This document shows positions 34,190 through 64,000 of a stretch of 64,000 nt of DNA, in pieces (the stretch's first letter is position 1; each line of letters begins with the position of its first letter). Location: contig NC_090696.1 in the NCBI RefSeq assembly GCF_040954835.1, positions 59,860,222 to 59,924,221 on the forward strand. The letters are read 5' to 3'. Position numbers and translations under genes: made by a program. This stretch comes from Lepisosteus oculatus. Its lineage: Eukaryota > Chordata > Actinopteri > Semionotiformes > Lepisosteidae. Under the pieces are notes generated by a model. It saw nothing but the letters and a program-made list of their open reading frames with translations. It was not told where the DNA came from and searched no databases.

Positions 34190-36055
34190 TGCAAAGGAAC
34201 AAGTAATAGGTTTATTCCATGCTGAAAGGAGAAGAAAGAAAATACAATGTTTCGCCTGTGGGGACTTCTTCAGGTGTGAGAAAGACAGGACAGACAGCAA
34301 AGATTAAATAGCACAGAAGAACAAAAGCTGGGAGAGGGGAGGAGGCAAGAGGGGCAGAGATCCCACTCAGGAAGTGCAAAGTGGAGAGGGGTGAAGAATG
34401 GCGTGAAGTCAAAACCTGCAATAGAATAGAGATGATTTCACAAAAATAAGTCGGTCATGGAGAGAAGGGGGATGGTGTGAACCTAGTTTCAGGATGAGTT
34501 TCGTTTCTGTTGTTTTTCTGCTATGGGAGTTGAGAAATCCTTCTTTGAGAACAGAGACAGAGAGATTAGTGTGCACTGTGACAGATACTCTGGGATTAGA
34601 GAAACAGTCTTCCCTAAATTCAGAAATCTAGTCCCAGAGTTCCCACACCTGTCAGAATCACAACGGGTCCCAATCCTACTGGGAAAGAGAGGAGGGAACT
34701 CATTTGAACTGGCAGCCCAGTATGTGATCTCCTGTCACAGCCTGAAGAACAGTAAGCCTGTCTCACAATAATGCTCAATATGTTTATAGTTTATGTAAAT
34801 ATTTTATTACATGTCTCTGTTGTGAATGTCTGTAATATGTCTGTAGATTTTATTTTACTTTTATTTTATGTTTTGTTCCATGTTCATTTTATTATTTTTA
34901 TTTGCTTTGGCAACACTGATTGTACCCATTGGTCATGCTAATAAAGCACCTTGAATTGAATTGAGATTAGTGTGATCATGGCTGTCTGAGGTGAAATGAG
35001 AAACTATGGGCTTGGAGAAATCTTTAATCTTCACAGCCCTAACATGTTCTCTGAAGCGGTCTCCTAATCTCCTTCCTGTTTCCCCAACGTAAGTAACTGG
35101 GCATTTTTAGCAGGAGACACAGTAAATGAAGTTGCTGGAGACAATGGGGCATCCAAGGGTGTCGGCTTTGTGGATTTTGTGAAGGAGATACAATTGGGAT
35201 ACCTGGGGATGTTTGACGATGAGACGGTTATTTCCTGTGGGAGCTCCTAGTTGCTGATAAGAAGAGAGATAGTGGATACCACTTCCTTCTGGTAGTCAGT
35301 GGTAGAATCCTGTGGGAGATGACGGTTGGCAGAAGTATTAGTTAATTGTCTGGAGGCTTCCTTAATGTACATGTCTTTTTGCCACACCACAACAGCTCCT
35401 CCTTTGTCCACTGGTTTGATGACAATGTCATCCCTGTTGCGGAGAGATTGGAGTGCCTGAATTTCTCCTTGGGTGAGGTTAGACCTGTGTTTCCTGGGTG
35501 TGGAAAGGGTCTTGGGAACTTGAATGTTGCATTGGTTAATAAAGTAATGAACTGGTGGAAAACAGACGGAAGGGGTAGTCCAAGAAGTCCGTTTAGGATT
35601 GATATTGTAAATGGCATCAGTGACTGGTTTATGTCCGCTACCGGTGAGGAAGAGTCGTCAGCAAAATGAGCTTTGAGCCAAATCTCGGGGTGAAAACGGT
35701 TGAGGTTAAGTTGGGTTTGTGGGATGTCCAGCTTCTACAGGACTGGAACAAAACCGAGGCATTTGCTAAGAAGAGATCACTCATCCTGTGAAAGGGAAAG
35801 GTCAGAGGGTATGGTAACAACAAGGTTAGGATTGGTTGAGGTGGTGGGGGTGTTGATGGTCTTTTTCTGTAGAAGATGATTGAGTTTTTTATGTTTCTCT
35901 GAAGTGAGGAATTGGTAGAGTTGGTAGTTGAGGGATCTGATGAGGTTAGTTATAAGGGGAAGATGCTGTGGAGCTGTTTGCCATATAAATTCCTTGGCTT
36001 CTTTGATGTTGTTGTCAGAAAAGGTAAGCTCTTGTTTTGGCGCAGGTTCTGTTAT
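34190..36055 (-). mobile_element. Penelope-like retroelement, internally deleted and broken
   Basis: On the minus strand the 5' part (36050 to about 35160) reads ELTFSDNNIKEAKEFIW, then DDIVIKPVDKGGAVVVWQKD and, further on, a GCPIVS motif, as at the start of Penelope reverse transcriptases. The frame then jumps straight into NFIYCVSC (stop) KCPVTYVGETGRRLGDRF, the GIY-YIG-type endonuclease with its cysteine knuckle, and on to SVSVLKEG and ETKLILKLG near 34500. The catalytic centre of the reverse transcriptase is missing. Stops and frameshifts also occur. The 3' end has GAAGAAGTCCCCACAGGCGA and AGCATGGAATAAACC, found again elsewhere in the window. It is inactive and is interrupted by a LINE at 34574-34962. 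Confidence 0.85.
34574..34962 (+). mobile_element. 5'-truncated L1/Tx1-type LINE nested in the Penelope element
   Basis: Exact 12-bp target duplication GAGATTAGTGTG at 34562-34573 and 34963-34974. The insert encodes a C-terminal tail with RYSGIRETVFPKF, LSESQRVPILLGKRGG and AAQYVISCHSLKN, then TAA at about 34769-34771, resembling the last part of fish L1-like ORF2 proteins. A 3' UTR with CTAATAAAGCACCTTGAATT and a GAATT-repeat end follows. Only the last few hundred bases were copied. Confidence 0.8.
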
Positions 36056-37392
36056 TTAGAAATAACATAAAGAAATGTGTGCCTATCAATAAATCTTTAC
36101 CAAACAAAAGAGCTGTAAAAACAGGAATGTAATTGAAAATACCGTATATTTATTTGGTACTAATCCATATTGAAGACAAGTCAGACTGACATGGTGTCCA
36201 TTTTTTTAATTCACTGCCCATTTCCTTGCATTTTCATGACAATGTGGAACTTTTCTAGACCCACGGATGAAGTATTTCTGCAGAGAGAAGGTTTGCCCAT
36301 CTCTCAGGTTACCATATTCCTTCCTTTTCTCTTCCTTAAATCTCACAGAAAGGAAATTGTGATGGAATTGCCTGTACGATCCCACATTGCTGAAACCTGT
36401 ATAGACATATTTATATGATCATTTCAGGAATAAATGTTGTCTTTGTATCCATTAACGTACTATATATGCTGTGAAATTTTAAACGTAAGCTATACTGAAA
36501 TACAAGTGTGGCATACATTATGTATAACCAATAAATCATAGAACTCCATTAAATAACAATCCTATTAGTACAATCAAGATCGGAAAAGCAATTTAAAGCA
36601 ATTAGGTTTCTTTATCCGAATGCTTTGAAGCTCCTACATTTTGTATAAGGTATAGTCGTCTTTGTGTTGAGTTCTGCCTTGGTACACAATAGCATGGCAG
36701 TCAGTGGTGCTGCCTCCTTTAGCATAATGTTGTTAGCATAAAGCAGCCTTAAACTGAATTGTTAATCTAATGTGAGTCTGGTTTCTTGCTAGGTCTTTGT
36801 GCTGCTTCATTCTTCATTTTGCTATAAATGAAATGGATTTAACTTTTGAAAAGGCTGACATACAGGCTGTGTGTGAAGTGCTGTGCTTGACCATGGTGGT
36901 GAAGCAGAGTTCTCAGACAAAGCTCTCAGTTGTGTAGAACGACCTATATCTCTAACCTCTTCTGTGCTCACAACCTCTTGGGAAATTGCAGGTATTTCCC
37001 TACACAATATCCCTGCAGGGGATAATAGAGGATGAATTGAAATTCAATTTAATTGTACAGACAGCAGTTGTAAGATTTCTTCCTAGGGCTGTTGGACTTG
37101 GTCTCCAAAAGAGAGTGAGAAACTGTCTGGGAGAGTGGAGATACTACCACTCTTGATCATAGGGAGTCATTTAGGTTTAGGCCTTTAATGAGGATGTCTC
37201 CCTTCGGGGCTTGCATTGAGCCCTGCAAGGCACTTCTGCCAATGAGAAGACCTTGAGGCCAACCTGGTGAGACACACTGGAGGAACTGTTTATCTTGGCT
37301 AGTGTACAAATTCCTGGGAATCCCCCTGGAGGAGCTGAAATCTGACCCAGTCATGACCCTCACCAGAACAATTGGGATGAAAATGTATAGGT

Positions 37393-37925
37393 AATAATAA
37401 TTCCTTAATTTATATAGTGATTTTCTGGACACTCCACTCCACTCAACGCACTTTACAGGTAGTGTGGACTCCCCTCCACCACCACCAGTGTGCAGCCTGC
37501 ACCGTGATGATGCGATGGCAGCCATAGTGTGCCAGAACTCACACCGCATATCATCTATCACTGGGGAGAAGAACAGTGTGATGTAGCCAATTTATAGATG
37601 GGGATTATTAGGAGTCCATGATTGGTAAAGACTGATGGGAAATTTGGCCAGGACACTGGGGTTACACCCCTACTCTTTTCAAGAAACACCCTGGGATTTT
37701 TAATGACCACAGAGAGTCAGCATTAGGACCCACACAGACTCCAGGGTGAGCACCCCCTGCTGGCCCCACTAACACCTCTTCCAGCAGCAACCTTAGTTTT
37801 CCCCAGGAAATCTCCCACCCAGGTACTGGCCAAGCTCACCCCTGCTGAGCTTCAGTGGGTTGCCAGTTGTGATTTGCAGGGTGATACGTCTGCTGGCAGG
37901 TGGATAAGTAGCCTGCAGTGGACTA
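37393..37925 (+). repeat. Large dispersed repeat, family 3
   Basis: It starts with AATAATAATTCCTTAATTTA and GTGATTTTCTGGACACTCCA. It passes through GGGGATTATTAGGAGTCCAT and ACACCCCTACTCTTTTCAAG, and ends GCTTCAGTGGGTTGCCAGTT. The same order of modules is seen at 40290-40690. Confidence 0.8.
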
Positions 37926-38192
37926 CAGACACCAAATTGCTTCAAAGCTGTTGTGGTTGAGACAGGAAACAAGATGAAAAAAGCAAGGCGAGGAGAGATA
38001 TAGAGGTTCATGGGCTGTCCAAAATTGCCACATGAGGGTTTGTAGCTCTGCAGAAAAAGCTGAACTACTTGGATTCCTCAAGCAAACCAATATACTATAA
38101 CATTCATATTTTGCTTCTACTCAAGCTGCTGTCAGCACTTACAGTGTATGATAACAGTCTATGATTTTATAAGTAGACATACCCCTTGTGGG

Positions 38193-38470
38193 TGGCATGG
38201 TGTCACAGTGCTGTGCTTGTGGGTTCCAATTTGGACCTTGGACCTGTTGTCTGCATGAAGTGTGTTCTCCCTGTGCATTGTGTGGGCTTCCTCTGGGTAT
38301 TGTGGTTTCTTCTTACAATCCGGTAGGAACTGGCTTCTTGGACAATTTGGCCTGGTGTGAGCGTGTCTATGTCTGGAGTGGTGTCGTATCCAGGGTGCAC
38401 CCTGTTTTATGCCTGTTCCTTATCCCTGAGAGTCTAAATTGGAAGAAGTGGCTATAATATGGATAGATGG
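38193..38470 (+). repeat. SINE family 1, diverged
   Basis: GGGTGGCATGGTGTCACAGT, then GGCTTCTTGGACAATTTGGC, GTCGTATCCAGGGTGCACCC and an ATGGATAGATGG tail. It is more diverged than the other copies. Confidence 0.75.
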
Positions 38471-40077
38471 AAGGCTTTGTAGCCAACAAACTATATCATT
38501 CACATAATATTGTAAAAATGGTGCTATCCAGTTTCAGTCCATCCATCCATTCAATCCATCAATTATTATCAGCTTTTTTGTCCTGACGAGTGTCATACTG
38601 TAGTAACCCTATCCATATACATGGGAACAAGGCTGAGCTGAGAGCACAGGACAGGTCTCACCCTGGGAGGGACCAAGAAAGTATAATAATAATAAAAAGG
38701 AAAAATGACTGACAAATGAATATATTGAAAAATCAGATTCACATGTCACAAAGCTCCGTGTCTTTCACAAACAAATGCTTGATGACATATTTTGGATTGA
38801 TTTTTTTGTATTCTGCTATCTTTTGGTGCAATATTGTCTTATAAACCAAATGACACATCACGAGTAAACAATTTGTATGATTACCCACATCACATAAAAG
38901 GAAAACATGCCGGGTTCCTGTTAAAACAATACGGTGTAGGCAGATTGTCAACCATGATATATTTTTCTGAAGTCTTATTATGAATAATATTTATATATTT
39001 TCTGTGTCTATGTTTTTCTTTGTTGTAGTACAACCTAAAAAATTGTGTGCTCCTTTTTAAGTTTGCCAATTGCTGGATCTTTGAAATTTAAAGCCTGATA
39101 TGAGAAATATTTCCTTTCCAATCAAACAGCATGCAATAAAAAGGAGATAAACAGTTTATTACCTAATTTCAAGGAGGAAGAGAAGGCAGAGCAGATGAGA
39201 CCCTCTGTTAAAAGCAGATAGCACATGGGAGCTTTTCATGGTTTTATTACATGGAAGAAAAGGCATTCATCTCTTCATGAAAGAAGAATAAACCATTACT
39301 GTCTGGAAAACATTATATTAGTAACCCTGCAGCCATAAGCTTTAATTCATTGTTGTAACCAAAGTGAATATCTTCTGCTTTGATGTTAGTACCTAAAGTA
39401 TATTTAAACACCATCCTGTCCATTAAAAGGAGGTGAAAGAAACTCGTTACAGAGAATGTTATGTGGTCACAACCAGTATTATTTTTAGATGGCATTATGG
39501 TTTTGAAGAGAATAGCCATACTAATTGTTGAAAATTACTCCATAAGGCATAGTCTTGAATGATAGATTCCCTAAGTAAAATTCTCAAAGTTATAAAGGGA
39601 GGGGGGAGCTCACAGATGTTTAGATAGAAGATTTATGTCCTGGTAAAACCCTGGATTCAAAAATCAAAAGTCAGAAACGTGGCGATACCCGACACTACAA
39701 AGCCACAGCAAAAGAACTGGTATGAATTGAAACAAGTCTGTATAGCATGTCCAACAGCATGGAGGGGTGTTATTTTGTCATTTTATTTGTCATTTGCTGA
39801 GCCAATATCAAATATTCTAGTAACATTGAATAGTAGCATGGAGTCTGGCAGTCTTTCTCCATTTTGTTACATTTCTATTTGTCACAATATTATGAATCGT
39901 TCTCCACTTGAGAAATAATGCTCAACTAACACACTCTTTCATAATTAGGAATGCAGAGAAATTGACACAATCTTTTGAATTTCAGCTATTAGAATAATTA
40001 CTGAAATACGCTGTTGTCAAAGTCCAGATGGTCTCTTGTCTAGGTATCACTCAAATCTATGAATTGGCTTCATTACT

Positions 40078-40262
40078 CTGCTCTCCTCCCCACTGATAGC
40101 TGGTGTGTGGTGAGCGTTCTGGCGCACTATGGCTGCTGTCGCATCATCCAGGAGGATGCTGCACATTGGTGGTGATGGAGGGGAGTCCCCATTACCTGTA
40201 AAGCGCTTTGAGTGGAGTGTCCAGAAAAGCGCTATATAAGTGTAAGCAATTATTATTATTAC
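40078..40262 (-). repeat. Family 3 repeat head, reversed
   Basis: On the minus strand it reads GCGCTTTTCTGGACACTCCA, GGTAATGGGGACTCCCCTCC and a GATGATGCGACAGCAGCCAT module. This is the head of family 3 in opposite orientation to its neighbour. Confidence 0.75.
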
Positions 40263-40289
40263 TAAGCACATAGGTACTTGTTCCCTGAC

Positions 40290-40690
40290 AGGCAGAGTAA
40301 TGAAGCCAATTCATAGATATGGGTTATTAGGAGGCCATGATTGGTAAGGGCCAATGGGAATTTTGGCCAGGACACGGGGGTTACACCCCTACTCTTTTCG
40401 AGAAACGCCCTGGGATTTTTAATGAGGACAGAGAGTCAGGACCTCGGTTTTTACATCTCATCCGAAGGACAGCACATGTTTACAGTATAGTGTCCCCGTC
40501 ACTATACTGGGGCATTAGGACCCACATATACCACAGGGTGCTGGCCCCTGCTGGCCCCACTAACACCTCTTAACCAACAACCTTAGTTTTTCCCCGGAGG
40601 TCTCCCATCCAGCAGGCTCACACCTGCTTAGCTTCAATGGGCTGCCAGTTGTGAGTTGCAGGGCGATATGGCTGCTGGCCATACTCAAGG
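40290..40690 (+). repeat. Family 3 repeat body
   Basis: GAAGCCAATTCATAGATATG, GGGTTACACCCCTACTCTTT, CACGTTTACAGTATAGTGTC-like and GGGCATTAGGACCCACATAT modules, ending in GGGCGATATGGCTGCTGGCC. The head module is missing here and lies inverted just upstream. Confidence 0.75.
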
Positions 40691-40907
40691 AGGTTTGTTT
40701 TACATTCTTTCACATCTTATTTTCTATTAGTGTTTAGGAGAACAAAATTAGAAGTCTGTGGGCAATAGGAAAAAAAGATCTTCCTATAAAATGTGAGAAA
40801 GGTTATGCCTAAATATGAATGACACTAGCTAGTTAAATTGGGTACTCTTTAATGTCTGTATTAATAAAGATAAAGTAGCTATCTGTGTCAGCATGTGTAG
40901 GCTGCAA

Positions 40908-41000
40908 AGGAACAGGTAACGGGTTTATTCCATCCTGAAAAGAAAAGAAAGGAAACACAACATTTCGGCCATGGAGCCTTCTTCAGGTGTCACACCTATG
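40908..41000 (-). repeat. Solo Penelope-type 3' end
   Basis: On the minus strand: CCTGAAGAAGGCTCCATGGC, CGAAATGTTGTG, then CAGGATGGAATAAACCC. The same end closes the longer Penelope element at 34190. Confidence 0.7.
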
Positions 41001-41100
41001 AAAAATTTGTGGTTTCACAATGTAAATCTATAGGTAAAACATTCTTTAAATCAGCTACATAATTAAAAATACATACTGTACTACCTTCATGGCATCAACT

Positions 41101-41185
41101 TAAGGAACAGGTAATGGGTTTATTCCATGCCGAAAAGAAGAGAAAAGAAACACAACATTTCGACTGTGACTGTGACGTTTACACA
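41101..41185 (-). repeat. Partial Penelope-type 3' end
   Basis: It contains the CAGGTAATGGGTTTATTCCA and AACACAACATTTCGACTGTG modules on the plus strand, shortened after the pyrimidine/purine tract. Confidence 0.6.
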
Positions 41186-41724
41186 AATTATTCTGTACCT
41201 GTAAAACAAGTAAAAATAGCTTTAGGGAAAGCAACTGAAATGGAAGAAAGAATTGTGCTTTACGTTTTGTGTTTTTGAATGTGGTTGGTGACAGGAAGGA
41301 CAATGAGCATAATGAGGGGTTAGCTGCAAATAATCTGGATGTAACAACTGAATTAGCGTTATGTCAATTATGTTGTTCTTTTTATGTGGTCCATTTACTA
41401 TATATGAGTATATAATGTATTGTGATTGTATGTTGTTTTTGAAAATGGCCTTAAAAATTGATTCACAAAAAGAAGCATTTGTTCTGGGGGGTCTCATAAT
41501 ATTCTATGTGAAGGTTGCTTAGGAATCTTCAGTCAGTTGACTCCATTTCATTGTATTCCAGGGATTTCAAGCTTTTCTTTTTACAGAGTGCTCTCTCAAT
41601 AAACAGCCCCCCACACACACACACCATTACTACACAAACACACAAAATCCATACATAATATCAAATTAAAATTGGTTTAGTATTTGTTATTGATGATGCT
41701 ATCACTAATTCTAAACTATACTGT

Positions 41725-41795
41725 AAAAAGCTGCTGTCCTTTGGATGAGACATAAAACCGTGGTCTTGACTCTCCGTGGTCATTAAAAATCCTCT
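41725..41795 (+). repeat. Family 3 fragment
   Basis: AGCTGCTGTCCTTTGGATGA, GACATAAAACCGTGGTCTTG and TGGTCATTAAAAATCC modules are a short part of a ubiquitous fish repeat. A SINE fragment abuts it. Confidence 0.5.
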
Positions 41796-41807
41796 GGGTG
41801 CTCCTGT

Positions 41808-41990
41808 TCAAGGACATATTGGTAGGTTAGTCACATCCGGGAATATTGACCCTAGTTTCAAAGTGTGTGTAAGTTTGTGTGCCCTGTAATGGACAGGTGT
41901 CCCATCCAGGGTGCATCCTGCCTTGCACCTCTTGCTTGCTGGGATAGGCTTCTGTTCCTGCTATCCTGTGTTAGATAAAACCATTTGAAG
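41808..41990 (+). repeat. SINE family 1, 3' part
   Basis: GACATATTGGTAGGTTAGTC, then TGTGCCCTGTAATGGACAGG and ATCCAGGGTGCATCCTGCCT. The head is missing. Confidence 0.75.
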
Positions 41991-42032
41991 ATAGATCAAT
42001 GTTATTTTATTCTATAAGCATATAGAATATGG

Positions 42033-42330
42033 GGCAGAGTGGTGGCAATGTGGCTAAGGATCTGAGCCTGTGGCTAGAAGGTTGCCGGCTCAAATCCCAC
42101 AGCTGGCAGAGGAATCCTACTCTGTTGGGCCCCTTGAGCAAGGCCCTTAACCCCAACTGCTCCAGGGATGCCGTATAAATGGCTGACTATGCGCTCTGAC
42201 CCCAAGCTTCTCTCTGCCCGTCTGTGTGCCTGTGTGTCTCAAGCACAGCAAGCTGGGTAATGCGAAAAGACAAATTCCTAATGCAAGAAATTGTATATGG
42301 CTAATATAGTGACCTTATCTTATTTTAAGC
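42033..42330 (+). repeat. SINE family 2
   Basis: CTAGAAGGTTGCCGGCTCAA, GCAGAGGAATCCTACTCTGT, GGCCCTTAACCCCAACTGCT and TAATGCAAGAAATTGTATAT. It ends about 200 bases before the ube2d3 promoter region. Confidence 0.85.
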
Positions 42331-42539
42331 ATTCTGAGTTGTAACAGATTGATTGACCTGTGAAAAATATTTTAACATGGGTTCTTAGAAAGGAGAAAGC
42401 ATTAGTTCAGGGGATTGCCGTGACGCTGATGTACAGTTAATATGGGTTGCCTTTCCCAAAAGTATCCAAGAGAAAACAGTATTAGTATTGTAGCTGTGTC
42501 CTTCCCGTCAGAGAGAAGAAGAGAGGGGCTAATTTCTCT

Positions 42540-42940
42540 GACGCTGTGGTGCGGCAGGGGCGGATTGATACGGCAGAGGTGGGCCGGCTCAGCAGGGTGT
42601 GTGTAGTTCCGGCCGCGGCGGCCATCTTGTGGAGCAGAAGCGCGAGGGAGAGGGACGGAGGAGCTGGCAGGACCGGCGGCTGTAATCGGGAGCGAGCGAG
42701 TGATCATTGAGGCCAGCTACTGGTGATCACAGAGTGGTTTGTCGGTTTTTTTCGGCTTTTTTGTGGTCGCCTCCAACAGAGTGGGCCCCCCGGGGACGAA
42801 AGCGTGGCATCTTATTTTTTTTAATTTTTATTTTTACCTTCTCCCTCACTCAACACTCACACACCCGCTGGCGATTTGGACTGAGAAGACGTTTTGCTGC
42901 TGCTCCTTCGGTAACCGACCCGTGAGAGAGAGAGAGAGAG

Positions 42941-42964
<24 letters not shown>
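42540..42964 (+). promoter_or_regulatory. ube2d3: ube2d3 GC-rich promoter, 5' UTR and exon 1
   Basis: It is a TATA-less, CpG-rich segment, the richest in the window together with the sequence to about 43500. GCGGCCATCTTG near 42617-42628 fits the YY1 site common in ubiquitously expressed genes. A (GA)n tract at 42924-42940 runs into the start codon. The transcription start is not defined; I infer it within 42550-42720. Confidence 0.65.
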
Positions 42965-63803
<20,839 letters not shown>

Positions 63804-64000
63804 TGCTACCTTGTGGAAGTCGGAACAACCTGCATTATAGCTGGAATAAACTTTAAATTACTGGTTTCTTTGGTTATCGTATTTGGCTGCTCCCCTTATC
63901 AGACCATATCTTTTTTTTTGCCCTACCCTCCCCCCCTTTCCCACATTCATTCACATGCTCTTATGAGAAGATAGTCTCTCCAGCTTGGACAAGACCAGCT
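63804..64000 (+). other. ube2d3: ube2d3 3' UTR, start
   Basis: It contains CCTGCATTATAGCTGGAATA and continues with AAC, carrying AATAAA at 63845-63850. I recall nearly the same words in mammalian UBE2D3 3' UTRs, which supports the ube2d3 name. The UTR probably continues beyond the window. Confidence 0.7.

Larger units (their letters stand above)
31421..42540. other. Repeat-dense region between cisd2 and ube2d3
   Basis: No host gene is supported. It is filled with SINEs, a Penelope-like element with a nested LINE, family 3 repeats and small insertions, described separately. The stretches 32700-33400, 36060-37390, 38470-40070 and 40690-40900 show nothing recognisable. Confidence 0.65.

Noticed and set aside
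34523..34771. 82-codon plus-strand open frame as a host gene
   Set aside because: Its second half is the C-terminal tail of an L1/Tx1-type LINE protein; the first half is antisense Penelope sequence, so the frame is a chance fusion.

Overview
The window is a stretch of vertebrate nuclear DNA. Split genes with GT/AG introns, AATAAA poly(A) signals, a GC-rich promoter and many SINE, LINE, Penelope-like and DNA-transposon remnants show this. The protein sequences and repeat families point to a ray-finned fish. The repeats resemble families I associate with gar, bowfin, sturgeon or bichir more than with typical teleosts, but that assignment is weak. No prokaryotic features, CRISPR arrays or viral genes were seen.

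There are three protein genes. (1) The 3' part of a sodium/proton antiporter gene, slc9b2 (NHA2), lies on the + strand at 453-17139. It has ten coding exons that join in frame to 461 codons; the 5' exons lie before the window. (2) cisd2 lies on the - strand at 31172-23736. Its three exons give exactly 135 residues, an iron-sulfur protein of the ER and outer mitochondrial membrane. (3) ube2d3 lies on the + strand at 42941-63803. Its seven coding exons give exactly 147 residues, a ubiquitin-conjugating E2, and it also has a second possible last exon. The order and orientation (SLC9B, CISD2 reversed, UBE2D3) match human 4q24, which supports the orthology calls. slc9b2 and cisd2 are convergent; cisd2 and ube2d3 diverge from separate promoters about 11 kb apart. 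The three genes are not an operon, and their shared position is old synteny.

Layout: 1-17.1 kb slc9b2 exons and introns with SINEs and a dead Tc1/mariner-like transposase; 17.1-18.9 kb slc9b2 3' UTR, containing a small element with 14-bp inverted ends; 18.9-22.4 kb convergent intergenic DNA; 22.4-31.2 kb cisd2; 31.2-31.4 kb cisd2 promoter; 31.5-42.5 kb repeat-dense intergenic DNA, including a Penelope-like retroelement that has lost most of its reverse transcriptase and is itself interrupted by a short LINE copy; 42.5-43.6 kb GC-rich ube2d3 promoter; 43-59 kb very long ube2d3 intron 1; 59-64 kb remaining ube2d3 exons.

The points most worth a second look are the paired alternative last exons of ube2d3, a CDKSH in place of CDGSH in cisd2, the nested Penelope/LINE insertion with an exact 12-bp target duplication, hammerhead-ribozyme-like cores in the dispersed Penelope ends, an exact 19-bp target duplication around a 184-bp insert, and exon-like DNA inside cisd2 intron 1. 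I found no wholly new biological system.
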